A program made the translations under genes and the position numbers. Shown here one piece after another: positions 44,359-56,129 of a stretch of DNA of 64,000 nucleotides. The notes under the pieces are model-generated. The model did not search any database, was not told the origin of the DNA, and was given only the letters and a program-made list of their open reading frames with translations. Source of the DNA: Helianthus annuus (Eukaryota > Streptophyta > Magnoliopsida > Asterales > Asteraceae); contig NC_035437.2 of the NCBI RefSeq assembly GCF_002127325.2, forward strand, positions 116,246,916-116,310,915, in the 5' to 3' direction. How positions within the stretch are numbered: position 1 is the first letter of the stretch; each line of letters opens with the position of its first letter.

Positions 44359-45072
44359 CTGTTCATTTATCAGAAACCCTCAAGTAGCGTCACCATTTCC
44401 ACTCACAAACCCTAAAAAAACCCCAATCTCAACATTAATCATACTGAAATTCAAATCGAGTGAAAGAAACACATAGTTTTGAGATATGAAACCCTAGATC
44501 CGCAAACTCTGTAAAAAAAAAACAAACAAACAAACTTGGATCTAGAAAGATCTAAAATAAAAAAAGGAAAAGAAAAGGATTCAAAGACTTACCGGAAAAT
44601 CGCATCTACCAGGGTTGAAGTACCGCCACCGTCGCTCTTTTCAAAAAACCGATGCCGGTTTTGTGCTCGGAAGGCTTGATTTAGGGGGTACGCGTGCTCT
44701 TGTGCCGAAAGCTCTCGCCGGACCACCATCCACGGTGGCCGGCCGCCGTGTCGTCGCCGGCTTCGCTGCCGGAGTCTGGCGGTAGTTCAGACGAGAGTGT
44801 GAGAGGGACATGTGTGTGTGCGGCGTATATGTGTGTTTGTTGAATATATTGAAACTGATACAAGATTTTATGGGATTAGAAATTAATTACTTTCCCTATC
44901 TTTAATATGAAAGTTTCCTATTTTACCCTTTAGATTAAAATTTAAATTAAATTTATTATACCTTTAATTACAATTGTGCCATTGATCTAAGATCTATCAT
45001 CTACAAAATCAAGGGCCCAGATAAGTTCACGCAGTTCACGCTGGAGAAAATGTTTACGTTTGAACCTAATCC

Positions 45073-45100
45073 TATATATATACATACATATATATATATA
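45073..45100. repeat. (TA)n with TACATACA
   Basis: Short AT-dinucleotide linker between two TIR elements. Confidence 0.9.
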
Positions 45101-45560
45101 GGGTCGGGATTTAGAGAAAATGATAGAAAGTGTGAGAACGGTGAGAACGCTTAACGATCGTCCAATCAAAACAATCTATGGACTAGATTGGCGCGGTGGC
45201 GTTTTCGTAAATAACATCAATTTTATTACGTGGACACGCTTTATTAAGGGTAAAAGGGTCTTTTGACTACTCCACACAAAACGCCAAATCATGAAATAAA
45301 ACGCCAAAAACAAAAAATCACAGACCATTCTAAGTAAAACACCATTAAATATAAAACGCCAAACTTAATTATAGTAAAATCCCGCCTAAAAAACAACCAA
45401 AAAAATCCTATATATACAACATCTCAGACCTTCAGTTAAAAACACACACAAAAACCCAAACGCCATATTTCATATAACCCATTCACCTTAGAAACGCCAA
45501 AAAACCCAAACATCAAATATCTTCAACCCCAAAAATGTTTTTTTGAAATTCAGTTTGGCT

Positions 45561-45642
45561 GTCAGTAAGATTTCGCTCAATGAAATAGACAAAATCCTCA
45601 AGTGAGGATATAGTCCATTTCATTGAGTAAAATCTCATTGAC
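45561..45642 (+). other. MicroRNA-precursor-like hairpin 1
   Basis: Arms 45,561-45,600 and 45,603-45,642, 40 nt each, with a 2-nt spacer (so about 4-6 nt as a loop). Five mismatches and two G-U pairs by eye. The central block CTCAATGAAAT pairs perfectly. The arm belongs to the repeated 40-bp unit of this element. Confidence 0.7.
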
Positions 45643-45706
45643 TTATCCTAAACTTCCATCAAATTTATAACGCCAATACATACAAAAACATTATTGAGGT
45701 TTATTG

Positions 45707-45806
45707 TCAATAAAGTTTAGCTGGATGGGGTGGACAACATTGTCAGTTATCTTTCTTAACCGAGGATTAACAATGTTGTCCATCTCATACAGCAAAACAT
45801 TATTGA
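45707..45806 (+). other. MicroRNA-precursor-like hairpin 2
   Basis: Arms about 43 nt around a ~14-nt loop (TCTTTCTTAACCGAGG region). The block TGGACAACATTGT pairs perfectly with ACAATGTTGTCCA; the rest has three mismatches and a few G-U pairs. Related single copies of the arm sequence stand at 45,944-45,985 and 46,664-46,705. Confidence 0.75.
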
Positions 45807-47496
45807 TTTTAGCATGATCAAAATTTGAGGTTTAAGGTGATCTTATTTCGTGGCGTTCTTTTTATCGGTAAAACGCCAAAAAAGTTAAAAAATCAAACAT
45901 CGTTGATTGTAAAAATTCAAGATTGTTGGCTGAAGGATATAAACTCAATAACATTTTACTGCATGAGATGGACAAATATTCAAGAAAAAGATGCTGATGT
46001 CAGATTGTGTGCTTCCAAAGAGCAACACAAAAAACTACTTGAAAAACAAAAAAACAAAATGAATCATATGAAAGTCGAACCAGCCAGTTAACATGATTTA
46101 AAAAAGAGAAGAAAGAGATTGGAGACAGAGAAGATTTGGAAGATCAATTGTTTATGTATTTTTTTTAATTTTCTTTTTCAGTTAATTATTATATAATAAA
46201 AACGCCATATATAATAAAAACGCAAAACAGCCAAAATGCTTGTTTAAACGATATCATCCAGTTAAACGCCACCAAAAAACTGGCAAACTATAATAAAATT
46301 ACTTTGAAAAATTATTATAAAAAACCCAAAAAAAAAAAAAAAAATAAAAAGCAAACTTGAAAATGTAACCAGAAACAGTAAATACAAAATCAGTAAATAC
46401 TGAAGAATCTAAAACGCCAAACTTGAAAGATGGGACGTGTTATAGACTTCAGAGATAAAGCTTATCAAAAACATTAATTACAAAACAGTAACTGAAAAGA
46501 CAAATACTTTATTATAATAATGCACCGCCTAATTTAGGCGCCAAAAAGACATCCTATAAAATGATACATCTCAGCAACTTCCATTTGATCAAACCAAAAA
46601 AACAAACGCCAATACTACTAAATACCACCCACTGTAAAATGCCAATAAAATTGGTATCAGAGGGGAGTACCTCAGAAAGATTTTGCTGCATGAGATGGAC
46701 AAAATTTCAGGAAAAAAATACTAATGCCAGTCATATGGCATTTTGTATTTTTTGTTTTTGAAGAAGGTTTGGATGAGGAGAAGAGGTCAATGACACTGAA
46801 GACTGGGTTCACTATAAAGATGAAGATCCAGATAAAGAAAAAGCGAAAAACCCACTCACACGCCATAGATCTATGTCCCCAAACATCCACAAAAAAGCCA
46901 GTTCAACAGACGAGCAGGCAAAAAAAATCAAACCCATGGGTTTGTTAAGTTTTACATAAAACGCCATATATTTGATGACAGTTCTTGTACTATTAAAGAA
47001 GAGAGAGACTGATGACACTGAAGATTGGGAAAAGAGATCCGATTAGGATTTTTAATTTATTTCCTCCCCTTGTATTTTTTTTTTCCTGTGGTTGAAATAC
47101 AATTTAACAATAGTAAAACGCCAAGATACCAAGAATGCCAAAATGTTTATAAAAAATAATAGATCAATAGGCCAACTTGTTTAAACGCCTTGGAAAATGC
47201 CATTCAAATAGATTTCCTGCCCCCTGGGTTCCAATGGCATACGATGTGAATAACGCCATAAACGCCAAAATGTTGATACAATGGAACCATTAAAACGCCA
47301 TTAATTATTGAATTTGGTTAACGCCAAAAATCTCAAAAACCAAAAATTTAAACAACATTGGGAAAAAGCGGAATAGGAAAAGAAGAAGATGAAAGGACAA
47401 AAAAGCCCCTCCACCCTTTTCTAAGCGGCGTGACACGTGTTGGGCCAGGAAGCGTTCTCACCGTTCTCACACTTTTGATCGTATTCTCCCGATCCC

Positions 47497-47541
<45 letters not shown>

Positions 47542-47543
47542 TA
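47497..47543. repeat. (TA)n microsatellite
   Basis: TA linker between TIR elements, ending ATTCATA. Confidence 0.93.
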
Positions 47544-47745
47544 GGGGTTGATTAACGTACAATGTTTCTTAACGTAGGATGTGTGCGTTGGGAAATTACG
47601 CACGTTATAAAACTCTAAAACCCTAATCACGCATGTTGAAACCAAAATTCACACATGAACATAATCACGTATGTACAAAATCAGAAATCACGCATGGGGT
47701 AAAACCCTAATCACGCATGTTATATTTTTCCGGCGTACGTTAACC
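47544..47745. mobile_element. Small TIR element with AATCACGCATGTT motif
   Basis: Left end GGGGTTGATTAACGTAC, right end GTACGTTAACCC. The inside has five to six AATCACGCATGT / ATCACGTATGT variants in one orientation within 200 bp. A CT/TA/CA compound microsatellite (47,767-47,833) follows. Confidence 0.6.
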
Positions 47746-47833
47746 CAGATTGTACAATACACTTTCTATCTCTATATCTCCCTCTCTCTCTATATATATA
47801 TATATACACACACACACACATATATATATATAA

Positions 47834-48552
47834 GAACGGGATCAGGAGAGAATGATTTGAAGTGTGAGAACAGTGAGAACGATTTTCAGCCATAGGATCT
47901 TTGTGATTTGTGGCTAAGATGATGCAGTGGCATTTTTGTAAATAATGGGAACCTTATAACTACCAGGAGGGGTAAAATTGGAAGATCTAAACAAGGGTGC
48001 ACATGCTAATCACATGCCATTTTCCCCCATCATATTTAAACCCCAATAACTTTTTTATACATGATTATTTTTCTAAAAAAATTACACAATAAAACTAAGC
48101 GTTTTTTATCTTTCCAACGAGTATACTATTGATATACTTTTCAAAAAAAAAAAAAATGAAATGAGTTTTATGGCGTTTTTCTTAACTGGGTGTTTTATGG
48201 CGTTTTAGACTAGTTATTTTTGTAGCATTTTTCTGAACTGTGTTTTTATGGCATTTTAACTAAGTATTTTCATGGCGTTTTTCTGAACTGAGTGTTTTAT
48301 GGCGTTTTAAACTGAGTTTTTCATGGCGTTTTTCTGAACTGAGTGTTTTATGGCGTTTTAACTGGGAATTTTCATGGCGTTTTTCTGAATTTGGTGTTTT
48401 TATGGCATTTTATTTGAACACTCAGTTCATGTGTGTGGGTTTTTTTGACAATATTACCTCTTAGTGTAATTTAGCATCAATGCCACATGTCAACTCCAAA
48501 ATCGTTCTTACCATTCTCACACTTTTCACCGTTCTCTCTAAATCCTAACCCC
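47834..48552. mobile_element. MULE-like TIR element with ATGGCGTTTT array, 719 bp
   Basis: Left end GAACGGGATCAGGAGAGAAT with AAGTGTGAGAACAGTGAGAAC, right end GTTCTTACCATTCTCACACT then ...CTAACCCC. Same TIR family as 45,101-47,496. About nine ATGGCGTTTT words at 48,165-48,410, all +, alternating with TTCTGAACTGAGTGTTTT. Contains CTTTCCAACGAGTATACTATTG, shared with the next element. Confidence 0.82.
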
Positions 48553-48561
48553 ATATATATA

Positions 48562-49241
48562 GGGACCAGATCTTGAGAAAACGCCTAAAAGTGTGAAAAC
48601 GGCGAGAACGATTTTGGTGTTGACATGTGGCATTGATGCTAAATTACACTAAGGTTAATATTGTCAAAAAGTCCATGCATATGCCAAACACCACTCACTT
48701 GCAAGTCACATGCATATTCCACCATCTTTTTTAAATTGCCATAACTTTTCTATACGTGATTATTTAAGAAAAAAACACACCGTAAAATCGAGTGTTTTAT
48801 TATCTTTCCAACGAGTATACTATTGCTATACTTTTGAAATTAAAAAAAAAGTGACATGAACTAGGTGTTCAAATAAAAACGCCATAAAACACTTAGTTCA
48901 GAAAAACGCCATGAAATACCCAGTTGAAAATGCCATAAAACACCGGTTCAAAAAAAAGCACCATGAAAAACTCAGTTGAAATCGCCACAAAAACACCAGT
49001 TCAGAAAAACGCCACAAAAACCTGGTTGAAAACACCATAAAAACACCCAGTTCAGACATACACTACAAAAATTAGGTGAAAACGCCATAGAAATACAAAG
49101 TTAAAAACGCCATAAAAAACACAGTTCATTTTTTTTTGTTCTCGAAAAGTATATCAATAGTATACTTGTTGGAAAGATACAAAAAACTTTTGATTTTATG
49201 GTGTAATTTAAAAAAAATAATCATGTATCAAAAAAGTTATT
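48562..49241. mobile_element. Inverted relative of the preceding element, right TIR missing
   Basis: Begins GGGACCAGATCTTGAGAAAA with AAAAGTGTGAAAACGGCGAG, then GTTGACATGTGGCATTGATG: the reverse complement of the end of 47,834-48,552. AAAACGCCAT words (minus sense of the same motif) fill 48,875-49,110. At 49,146-49,241 the left part (48,735-48,840) returns inverted, so the element was a foldback. The sequence then changes abruptly without a TIR. Confidence 0.7.
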
Positions 49242-50571
49242 TCTGACCACTGGCCCAAAACTGGTAATTTCCGTACTATTTTAATTAATATTTATTACTT
49301 GCATTTATGTGTTTACACGTCAACGTTATGTGCTTACTTGTTATGCAATTGAGTACATGCATGTTTCATATATTTAGCTGTCACATCATACAATACTTTA
49401 AGCGTTGCGTCGGAAAGATTAGTAAGCTCACCGGTTAGACAAGCTGCGTCAGCATGACTGCAGAAAACAATCAGACAATAGATTTAGGACTTAGAATTAG
49501 GTCCAACATCAAAAATACATTGGAAACTAAGTAGGTGAACAAAGGTTAACATAAACACTTTCCGGAAGCTAAAACCGACACTAAAAAGAACCCGAAACGC
49601 ACTTTAAATGAAGAATTATGTAGAAATTCAGCAAAAACAGCAATTTAACATCAAAATACTATGCAGAATTAAGGTTTAAATGTCCAGAATAACTTGTAAA
49701 GTGTCAGGAATGAAAACTGTCACAAAAGGTACTTCATATCTTGCAAAACTGCGCTATTTAGCACTTTAACGAACCGATAACCGAACGAACAACTGAACAC
49801 TACCCAAAACACCAAAAATAGAGTAGAAGTATGGTTTTAGTGATATAAAGCTAGTTATAATACTAGAACACCTTAAAAATCATAAAAACAGATAAACACA
49901 CTTAACCTTCCAATTAACCTCCTATTTCACATCTTTACACCTTTAACTTTTAAAATTAACAATTTACCCCCCCCCTATCATGACCGGCCCCAAGTGGACC
50001 CCACATCCTTTTTCATTAAAATATTATGTGTGATAGTTAGATATGGGATATGATAACTAATGGGTAATAGGATGTTGGAAGATTATAAGTCTTAACCTAA
50101 GGATCACATTCTCATAACTTTCATTCAAACTTTCACAAATTTTCTCTCTTCCTCCCTTCCTACCTCACGGCTGCAACCACCATCACTATCACCACCATTT
50201 TCTTCATCATTCAAGCCATTCAAAGGATATCCAAAGGTGCTAGAAGGTGAACTATGAAGTTGCGAAGCATCGGAAGTTCAAGGACTATCTTGGAGTGCTT
50301 TTATCCACTCATTTTCTTCACTCTTCATCTTGTTCTTGTTCTTGCCACTTCCCTAGCCACTGGAGCTAGTAGTAGGCTTCAAAATCTCTATTTTACTTCA
50401 TGTTAAGCTTATGTACAAGTTACACTTTCAAAGAACATAAACTTTTAAAGATGGTAACTTAAAGATCTAACATAATCTAAGTGAAAACAAGTTATATTGA
50501 AGTTGTTTGATGTATGTGATGAAGTTGTGAACATTGATCTTGTGTTTTTAGTTAGATCCATCATGTGTAAG
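49242..50571. other. Probable old LTR-retrotransposon fragment
   Basis: No ORF. 49,380-49,900 has LTR-like phrases (GGTTAACATAAACACTTTCC, CCGATAACCGAACGAAC). 50,100-50,230 has a TATA-free CT-rich stretch with CCACCATCACTATCACCACC, as in the transcribed part of gypsy LTRs. No terminus or target duplication found. Confidence 0.35.
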
Positions 50572-51518
50572 TGATGTGTGTAAAATGCAACATATAAATT
50601 ACATCAACTAAGGCATAAAACTAACCCTTTTTAGTACTAATGTTGGAACAAGTGTGCTTTTGTCTTCCTTTTATATTTTTAGGACTAAATGAGCATAATT
50701 GAACAAAAGGAACAAATATGCAGCAAAATCTAACATAAATACAAGAAAAGGAATAAATGTGGCATGCCCGACCCCTCGACAGCATCTTCCCAAGCAAAAA
50801 CAAAGAAACAGAAGGCTGACCACGGCCCCGTGCCCAGCGGACACGGGGGCGTGGCCAGGAGCCTGCAGAAAAGACAAAGCTATAGAAGCTTCTATTCCCA
50901 GCACGGGGGCGTGCCCGGCTCTACATGGGCCGTGGTTAACGCTAAGATTCATAGAATCTTGTAAATCTTGATAGTACAGATACGCTTCTGCACACGGGGC
51001 TATGCCAAGCGAACAATGGGGCGTGTAGAGCTAATGCAGACAAATTGTAATTAATGAAGAAAGAGAAAGAGAATGGACACGGGGCCGTGTCCGGGCTTCT
51101 GTGCAGGCTATAAATAGAGGTGCTTGGTTCACTTCAAAGGCATCCCTTCTCAAACCACCTCTCTCCCACTTCACCCACACTCCACCACGACAACACCCAC
51201 ATCCACCACCATCATCCATCATCCATCTTAGAGTGTGTGTAGTAGTCTCGGGATCCAAGATTGATAGTAAGAGTTCTTGACAATCAATGGCCATGTTTGC
51301 CAAAGTCTCTTACATCACTTGGTGAAGACAAGCATTTAATATAATACTTTTGATTTTTAATCTTTTCGCACTTTTTATTTGGTTTTGTATTAATGACTTT
51401 AATAACTAGTTTCTTATGTTGAAGGTGAAACTTCCTAATCATTTGTCCGTGGTGTCTTGGCGTTATTTATTGTCTATATAAAATAAAAGATTTTCACCAT
51501 TCTTATCTCTACGGTCTA
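50572..51518 (+). repeat. 5' LTR of the Athila element, left part
   Basis: Contains at least five ACACGGGGSCGTG-type words (50,820-51,100), a TATAAATAGAGG promoter-like sequence at about 51,111-51,122 and a following CCACC-rich transcribed region. Interrupted at GTCTA by the copia element. ORFs here are artefacts. Confidence 0.8.
51111..51122 (+). promoter_or_regulatory. TATA box of the Athila LTR
   Basis: TATAAATAGAGG, a good plant TATA box, about 30 bp before the likely start of transcription in the C/A-rich region. Confidence 0.55.
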
Positions 51519-51964
51519 TGTAGGATCGTGTTCGTGACCCAAACGAGTCAATCGGAAGAGCTCTTATCCATTTCAGAGGCGGAAAAAAAGAAACAGACTT
51601 GAAAAACAGCTTGTTTCACTTAAATTTGCCTTGTATATTGATTTCACACTGATTACAGTCAAACGACACTTCGGCAGCAGTTCGGTACCGGAAACTAGGA
51701 ATTCTACCAAATGATTACGCTTGAAGGTATTTATAGAGGAAGGGGTTCCGCTTGAAAGTGTCATGAGACAGTTCAAGCGGAATCACAACAAACTGATTTC
51801 GCTTGAAAGTGACTCATGACAGTTTCAAGAGGAATCACCTCTTCGAGCGGAATCAGAACAAATTCATCCTAAAACAACCTATTGTCTCGTACAACGCGCC
51901 CTGATCTAACAATTCTAATACTAGACTCGATTCAAGACGAAGTCGACAGACGTATGCACCAACA
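51519..51964 (-). repeat. 3' LTR of the gag-only copia element
   Basis: 446 bp. The adjacent TTGAGGGGGAGTT (minus) is the polypurine tract. Contains CGCTTGAAAGTG and TTCAAGCGGAATC words also found in the leader. Confidence 0.95.
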
Positions 51965-51977
51965 AACTCCCCCTCAA

Positions 51978-53907
51978 ATGTTGACTAGTCTTAAGTGTCG
52001 AGTCTTCAATGTCTTCAGTCTTTATCAGTCTAAGGGCTTCCAGAATCTCGATCTGGCTCTTACCTCACTCTATCTTCTCCTGAAAATCAGCATCAACAAA
52101 TAACTCCCCTCGGATGATACTTTAACACTCTCGCATCTTTAGAATCAAACTCCTAGCTCTTGCATCTTCAAATTCTTTCTCTAACAGACTCTCCCTCAAA
52201 ACATGCTGGGATCGCAGTCTGACTTTTACAGGATCAGGATCAGAACTTGGCTCTCTATAATTACAAAGTCCTCAGGTATCGGAACCTGGCTCTCATCCAG
52301 CTCAGGTTATCCTGCACATCCTCTACCCAAAACATAAGATTCACAGATTTATAATTTGACAAACTTTATGCTTTTGCAAGAATTCAGTCTGAAAGGTTTA
52401 ACATTAAATATATTTGATGACCACTTGTAAATACATCTTTCAAAAACAATTTTCCCAACCTGTTCATCATGTTTAGCACTTGGAATTTTGAAAATCAGCT
52501 ATCCAATATCAGTTGTCGAAAATCTTTTTGATTTTTTCAAAATTAAAGCTAAAACACACCGAAAATCTTTTTGGATTTGTGATATAATATGAAATGCAGA
52601 AAAGAAATATTTACATACAATATTTTTGTGTGTTTGTGTAAGAGGATCATATCAGTTTTTGAGACAAATCACCAACACCATTAAGCTTTATTTCATTTTA
52701 AGTTCTAAACGATTCACTTAGATTGTCAGTATATTGGTCCACTTAAATTTTCACACAAAGTTCAACTTTTTCGAGATACGAGATTAATGTTTTAGATACT
52801 TAAACTTATTCGCGTGTCCCACCACTTGAATATACTCCCGTATCCAGATCCCAATATTCAGTCTTATAGGTGAATATACCTAGATGATATCTGTAAGGGG
52901 TTAGATGCGAAACCGTGAGAGCTCAGGTCAGAACTTCCGTTCAGCAGAGAGATGACGGTTCGACTTTTGGTGGGTCCCCTTTAGAGGATCTTTTTTTTAC
53001 AACAACACATGATTTAACATTTTTCAATGTTTCATCATTTTTATGCTGAGGGCGGTGCTATATTTCAAGCATTTGCAGAAAGTATTATACGGAGACTAGG
53101 TCAGAATTTCCATTTAGCTGAAGTCCCGGAATAATACCCCAGATATCACTAAGCATAAAGACCTAGTATCTCAGAAAGAGGGACCTTTCGAACAAGATTT
53201 CGGGGGTTACCCATATATCCAAGAAATGTTCCCCACGATATAATCAAGTTTGAAATTTAGGTTTATATCTTGTCACAATCTACTAAATGTGCAAAAACCT
53301 ACTGGCACATCATCAGTGAGACCGTTTATCACATTTTTGACTATCCATTTCTTTAGCGTGCTGTGATCGTCCACTGATGTACTATCATTTCCTCTTTTCA
53401 CCACAAAACTCGTTTTTGATTTTATCATGTTTTTGTATTTTTCAAATTTTCTGATGTTTTTGGATTTTCTGAATGAAAAAAAATTTTACTCCCCCTAAAA
53501 TTCAAACACATTAAAGAAAATTGAAAACAAACTGTACAAGAAAAGTGACAACTGATATCAAATCACTTCAGATCGCCATCCACTTGGCATAAACAATCAG
53601 AACTCCCCCTTTCAACAAACTATTTTCCCACTAAGATTTCAAAACACTTAAGTTTGTTTTAATCAAAATGGTTTTTCCGGAAAATAAGTTGTGTTGTAAC
53701 CATTTGTAAGTTGGGGTTCATTTCATCACATTGTTTTTAATCACTTGAATGAGGATTAGATCAAGTTCAAATTAATGACCTTGATTAATCACTTTGACAG
53801 AATAAACCACTGTACCACTTGCAAAATTACCAAACAAACATATACAAAGAATGATGCCGATTCATGCTCCACTCTTACCAACCTGGGAGCTCCGGCAAGT
53901 CAGGTTT
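51978..53907 (-). other. 3' non-coding part of the gag-only element
   Basis: 1.9 kb where pol would be expected. No coherent frame on either strand; AT-rich, with many ACTCCCCCT words (51,966, 53,492, 53,602). No domain found. Confidence 0.6.
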
Positions 53908-56129
53908 TTACTCAAACATTATGTCCACCCAAGCCTGACCAGCCTTGGGTGATTTTGGCACACTTCTATCCCACCAACATTTTGATTTGTAAAACTCTTT
54001 GGCACCCTTTACCTTTCTATCAACCATCTTCCCAAAAATATGTTTGACTTTCCCGTTGAAAGCCTTCTCAAAATCAAATTCTCCCTTATCAGTGAAGAAT
54101 TGATTTGAGATCTCTACCTTTCCCACTTTCGACTTCAAATTTTCCTTTGACAATGGAGGAAAATCTTCATCGTTCATCACAGGAACGAAATCCACAATCT
54201 TTTTATCAACAAATGACTCCTCTGATTTTATGGAATCAGATTCATTGTAAGAACTACTCTCTGAACTTTTAACAACCCATTTTTGTTTTCTTAAATCAAC
54301 TCTTCTTTTGTAAAAACGTTTTGAGTTTTCACTGTCTTCAGAAGTTGAATTCGTTTTAAGTTTCTCAGTTGGTTGTTTCTTTACATCAACCCTAGTTTTT
54401 AGTTTTGAGTGTGAAGAGACTCCCTGTTTTGTGTTGGACTTGGGGAAATTCCAAGCTATGTGTCCAACTTCTTGGCATTTGAAACAGGTTCTCCTATCAA
54501 TCTTTGAGAGAACTTTCTCACATTCTTCTTCACTTCAGCAAGAAACTCCTGGTTTGACTGTTTCCAGAAAGGTTTCTTCTGTTCATCCTCCGAACTTCCA
54601 CCTGCAACAAATTTTGTATTTGGTTTATAAGTTTTCTGATTTTTATAATTTTCAGATGAATTGAAGCCAAGACCTTTCTTTTTGAGATTACCATTATGGT
54701 TTGGTTTCTTTTGAAAACCATAACCACAACCATAACCCATTTTCTTGTTTACTCTTTGTTGAATTCTTGAAGAAGTGTATTTGTTAGGTTTTCCATTAAG
54801 ATTTAAATCATTTATTTCAGAAATATTAATTTCTGTTAATTTGAAAACCTTTTTGATCATTTATGTTTTAACACTTCTTATTGGAAATTCATTATCAGAA
54901 TATAATTTGTCTGAATCATTCAAAATATAAGCCAATTTGATTGATTCACCATTCAAATTAGATTTTGATAATAAAAATTCCTTATTGTAAACCCTCTTGA
55001 CCGACGAACTCGGACTCTTCTCAGACGAACTCGAACTATCTGACTTGGACTCCGACTTTGACTCTTCATCCATATCCAACACCTGATCGACAACTTTCTT
55101 TACTAACTCAGACTCATGATCAGTGTCAGATGCTGTGAATGTGACATCAATATTGTCTGGTAATTCATCAATGATTTCAGACTTTAATTTGATGTTTAGA
55201 GCCTTGTCTACTCGTTCGTCGTTTGGTTTCCTGGGAGAATAACTCTCAAAGATAGGAGGCAGACATCTGTTATACTTGACACTTGGTTTCTTACCAGTAT
55301 CAGTATCTTCAGTCTTTTCCTTCTTGAAAGCCTCAAGACCTGCAACAGTAGGATAAACACGATCAATCAAATAATCACAAGTGGTATAACTCAACAATAA
55401 TCGTTTAATCCTTTCACTCTCAATCTTCTCAAGTTCCAACTCCTGCTTCAGCTTAGCACAGTGTTCAATATACTCATTGATGACGCTTTGCTTTGTCATT
55501 AATGTTGCACTCATTTTTTCCATTGCTTTTTCAATTTCTGAATTCGTCTTTTTCAGACTATCAACTGTCCTGTTCAGCACACCGTACGACTCCTTCACAT
55601 ACTTCACATCAGACAGTAAATCTTCTTTAATTTTCTCTAATTCAACAATCTTCTTGTCTTTTTCCTCACAATCTTTGCAAGATTCTGAACATTTCAAACA
55701 TGGTTTTTTAACTTCAACCACTTTTTCAATTATCTTCTCAACTTCGACAGTCTTTTCAACTTCAACAAGTTTCTCGACTTCAACAATTTTTTCTATTTCG
55801 ACAATCTTCTCTACTTCGACAACTTTTTCAACTTCAACTACTTTTTCAACTTTTGTTTCTTCAGCTTCTGTCTTTGCCTTTTCATCAGCTAGTACCTTTG
55901 CTGCTTCCAGCTCTCTCTTCAATCTGTCAATCTTCTTTTGATTCAGCATCTCAACTTTATCTGCATAGAAAAAATTAAAGCTGTCAGGATCAATGTTTTT
56001 TCTACATTTGTTAAGATATTCTTCCTCATCATCAGTATCAACATCACTTCCAAGATCTGGAAAAATCGGAATTCTTTTCTGACTAGCTTCATCTTCCAGA
56101 ACTCGGGCAACTAGAGCTGAACCAGGTAT
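53908..56129 (-). pseudogene. Gag C-terminal extension, broken (coiled coil, hexapeptide repeats, second zinc knuckle)
   Basis: Reads on from the Gag stop. 55,949-54,861 encodes a 362-aa segment with some eight VEVEKI-type hexapeptides (55,720-55,850), then a Cys-rich KPCLKCSESCKDC and coiled coil, then an acidic Ser-rich stretch. A TAA at 54,861 separates it from the 134-aa continuation in the same frame. Near 54,520 a one-base loss shifts the frame. In the shifted frame is a second knuckle CFKCQEVGHIAWNF, whose final Cys is replaced by Phe. The frame continues to 53,908 (AGQAWVDIMFE). Only gag-type domains are seen. Confidence 0.75.

Larger units (their letters stand above)
42750..45072. 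mobile_element. MULE-like TIR element carrying a VAC14 fragment (Pack-MULE type)
   Basis: Left end GGGTAGGGTTCCAGCGTGAAC, right end GTTTGAACCTAATCC. Inside these, GCGTGAACTGATCTGGACC on the left mirrors GGCCCAGATAAGTTCACGC on the right, so the TIRs are about 50-60 bp and imperfect. Flanked by (TA)n on both sides. The interior has an ACACATGTGTAC array, three GAATCATCCTTATCGACC copies (43,282-43,356), the VAC14 exons and, at 44,600-44,810, a GC-rich block (many GCCGG words) that looks like a captured first exon/5' UTR of a plant gene not identified here. No transposase. Confidence 0.75.
45101..47496. mobile_element. MULE-like TIR element with AAACGCCA array and two hairpins, 2.4 kb
   Basis: Left end GGGTCGGGATTTAGAGAAAA with AGTGTGAGAACGGTGAGAAC inside it. 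Right end GCGTTCTCACCGTTCTCACA then CTTTTGATCGTATTCTCCCGATCCC, its inverted partner (TIR about 50 bp). (TA)n on both sides. The interior holds some 25-30 AAACGCCA words, essentially all in one orientation, plus a recurring ~40-bp unit that forms two hairpins (separate entries). ORFs 45,825-46,091 and 46,561-46,761 overlap two copies of that unit (both encode CMRWT); no known protein. No transposase. Confidence 0.85.

Noticed and set aside
45825..46761. ORFs sharing CMRWT as a possible gene family
   Set aside because: The shared peptide comes from the repeated 40-bp unit; the rest does not match.
50671..50971. Overlapping ORFs of about 90 aa with HAPV or ADTGAWPG words
   Set aside because: Readings of GC palindromes in the Athila LTR.
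51031..51303. 90-aa ORF
   Set aside because: Inside the non-coding transcribed part of the Athila LTR; CCACC-rich composition.
55477..55941. 154-aa plus-strand ORF rich in Phe/Ser/Thr
   Set aside because: Antisense of the hexapeptide and coiled-coil part of the copia Gag.
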